From Bacteroidetes bacterium UBA5543 (GTDB taxonomy: Bacteria; Bacteroidota; Bacteroidia; Chitinophagales; Chitinophagaceae): 6,771 nt of DNA. Positions within the stretch are counted from its first letter, which is position 1, and each line of letters begins with the position of its first letter. Positions 5,512 through 6,771 of the stretch are shown piece by piece. The stretch spans positions 3,017 to 9,787 of the forward strand of contig DINJ01000098.1 in the NCBI GenBank assembly GCA_002423665.1, written 5' to 3'. The notes below the pieces were generated by a model, which saw nothing but the letters and a program-made list of their open reading frames with translations, ran no database searches and was not told where the DNA came from. Both the position numbers and the translations under genes were made by a program.

Positions 5512-6348
5512 ATGAGTGTTACAATATCTGCTTCGGATGTAAACAAACTGCGCCAGCAAACAGGCGCCGGTATGATGGACTGTCGCAAGGCACTAGCTGA
5601 AAGCGATGGCGATTTTGAAAAAGCGATTGACTGGCTGCGCAAGCAAGGCCAGAAGGTAGCTGCTAAACGTGAGGACAGGGAAGCTAAAGAAGGTGTGGTA
5701 ATAGCAAAAACAACTGCTGACAACAAAACAGGTGTTATTGTTAACCTGAGCTCGGAAACTGACTTCGTGGCTAAAAACCAGGATTTCATTGACTTTTCAC
5801 AAAAGATAGCTGATATAGCTCTGGAGCAGAAGCCCGCTACTATAGATGAGCTGAAGGCTGCAGCTATGGAAGGTGCTACAATAGGCGACAAACTGCTGGA
5901 AGTAGTAGCTAAAATTGGCGAGAAGATAGACATCATAAAATACGAGCTGGTGACTGCTGAAACAGTTGTGCCTTACATCCACTCAGGCTACCGTATAGGC
6001 GTATTGGTAAGCATGAACAAGCCTGCTAACCAGGCTATAATAGACGCAGGCCGCGATGCAGCCATGCAAATAGCAGCTATGAACCCGCTGGCGGTAAACG
6101 CTGACGGTATTTCACAGGAGACTATTGACCGTGAGAAGGAAATAGCTGTTGAGCAAATAAAAGCTGAAGGCAAACCCGCTGATATGGCAGAGAAAATAGC
6201 CGTGGGTAAGCTGAACAAGTTCTTCAAAGAAAATACCCTGCTGGACCAGCCTTTCGTTAAAGACGCAGGCCTGACAGTTGGTAAATACCTGGACACTGTA
6301 GAAGGTGGTCTGACTGTTACTGCATTCAAACGCGTAGCTGTAGGATAA
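5512..6348 (+). CDS. tsf: Elongation factor Ts
   Basis: EF-Ts is the cytoplasmic nucleotide-exchange factor that releases GDP from EF-Tu so that it can be reloaded with GTP. The 278-residue protein has the N-terminal UBA-like domain with LRQQTGAGMMDCRKAL (13-28), the core contact motif TDFVAKN (83-89), whose Asp-Phe inserts near the EF-Tu Mg2+ site, then HSGYRIGVLV (157-166), DAAMQIAAMNP (182-192) and LLDQPFVKD (243-251). Length and motif order are normal for the family. It follows rpsB, its usual partner, after a 112-nt gap with a hairpin, and ends before a strong terminator. The ATG at 5512 fits the conserved N-terminus. Confidence 0.98.
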   Translation: MSVTISASDVNKLRQQTGAGMMDCRKALAESDGDFEKAIDWLRKQGQKVAAKREDREAKEGVVIAKTTADNKTGVIVNLSSETDFVAKNQDFIDFSQKIADIALEQKPATIDELKAAAMEGATIGDKLLEVVAKIGEKIDIIKYELVTAETVVPYIHSGYRIGVLVSMNKPANQAIIDAGRDAAMQIAAMNPLAVNADGISQETIDREKEIAVEQIKAEGKPADMAEKIAVGKLNKFFKENTLLDQPFVKDAGLTVGKYLDTVEGGLTVTAFKRVAVG

Positions 6349-6372
6349 TTGACTGATAATAAATAAGTTGCG

Positions 6373-6403
6373 AAAGGTGTAGAATTAATTCTACACCTTT
6401 TTT
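6373..6403 (+). terminator. Intrinsic terminator after tsf
   Basis: A perfect 12-bp inverted repeat (6373-6384 with 6389-6400) with a TTAA loop, AAAGGTGTAGAA/TTCTACACCTTT, runs into six consecutive T residues (6398-6403). It lies 24 nt after the tsf stop and closes the rplM-tsf transcription unit. Confidence 0.93.
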
Positions 6404-6526
6404 CATTATTTGGCACCAGTATTGCTGACTGTAGGCATCATCGCAATTTTTTTTTACAACGCTACATTATTAAGAGTTAATCATAACAAAACATATTACC
6501 TTCTTTCTTTAATAGAAAATATTTTA

Positions 6527-6534
6527 TTTCTTTG
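6527..6534 (+). promoter_or_regulatory. Weak promoter-like box before the exported-protein gene
   Basis: TTTCTTTG differs by one base from the Bacteroidetes -7 consensus TAnnTTTG and lies 79 nt before the start at 6614. No TTTG or TTG is seen at the -33 position. The rest of the 6404-6613 intergenic stretch is AT-rich and shows no other clear element. Confidence 0.25.
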
Positions 6535-6613
6535 CGAAAAATTACGGAAGCTCAAAAATCCTACTTAATTAACTCCCCCTCTTAAAATCTTCTAAAACAG
6601 AAAATCAACCCAT

Positions 6614-6771
6614 ATGAGAAAAATTAGACTAATTACTCTGCTGGCGATGATGTTGCCTGTGCTTGCGCAAGCGCAACGTTATATCGGCATTGCCACCAGC
6701 AACTGGAGCGGTACTAACGGCATGTACCTGAACCCGGCCAATATTGCAGACAGCCGTCACAAGTTCACAAT
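6614..6771 (+). CDS. Exported protein, DUF5723-like, N-terminal 52 residues (runs off the right edge)
   Basis: The visible part starts with a clear Sec signal peptide: basic MRKIR, hydrophobic LITLLAMMLPVL, and a probable cut after Ala20 in the motif AQA|Q. The mature start has YIGIATSNWSG (23-33) and then MYLNPANIADSRHKF. The pattern S-G-x-x-G-x-x-x-NPAxIxDSR near the N-terminus is what I remember from DUF5723-type proteins of Bacteroidetes, predicted outer-membrane beta-barrels of unknown function. There is no lipobox cysteine. Only about 50 residues are visible, so the family call is tentative, while export is well supported. It starts a new transcription unit after the tsf terminator. Confidence 0.75.
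   Translation, partial: MRKIRLITLLAMMLPVLAQAQRYIGIATSNWSGTNGMYLNPANIADSRHKFT

Overview
The window comes from a chromosome of a Bacteroidetes bacterium, most likely in or near the Chitinophagaceae. Four things point there: a near-consensus Bacteroidetes promoter (TTTG, 20-nt spacer, TACCTTTG) before rplM; AT-rich translation starts that mostly lack a Shine-Dalgarno sequence; several lipoproteins with LVIVD-type or Ig-like folds; and the gene order rplM-rpsI-rpsB-tsf. The placement rests on recognising protein families by eye, not on a search.

Layout. Positions 1-722 (minus) carry the first 240 codons of mreB, encoding the actin-like cell-shape protein. A 263-nt divergent intergenic region follows. 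Positions 986-1549 and 1570-2337 (plus) encode two lipoproteins 20 nt apart. They look like the N-terminal and C-terminal halves of one LVIVD beta-propeller protein family. A strong hairpin at 2357-2389 sits between these genes and a convergent lipoprotein gene of unknown function (2411-3298, minus). From 3453 a clear promoter and an 82-nt leader precede rplM, rpsI and rpsB. A hairpin at 5428-5455 separates rpsB from tsf, and tsf ends at a textbook terminator (6373-6403). The window closes with the first 52 codons of an exported protein resembling the DUF5723 family.

How the genes work together. The ribosomal protein and EF-Ts cluster is a housekeeping translation operon: uL13, uS9 and uS2 build the ribosome, and EF-Ts recycles EF-Tu. 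The lipoproteins belong to the cell envelope and have no evident functional link to translation. mreB faces away and would head its own cell-shape transcription unit leftward.

I found no CRISPR array, tRNA, insertion sequence, toxin-antitoxin pair or phage gene, and no intergenic stretch exceeds 300 nt. No wholly new multi-gene system is evident. The points most worth a second look are the split LVIVD propeller, a Gly in MreB where an acidic residue is normally found in the phosphate-2 motif, the acidic then Gly/Arg-rich tail on ribosomal protein S2, and an 11-nt motif shared upstream of two lipoprotein units.
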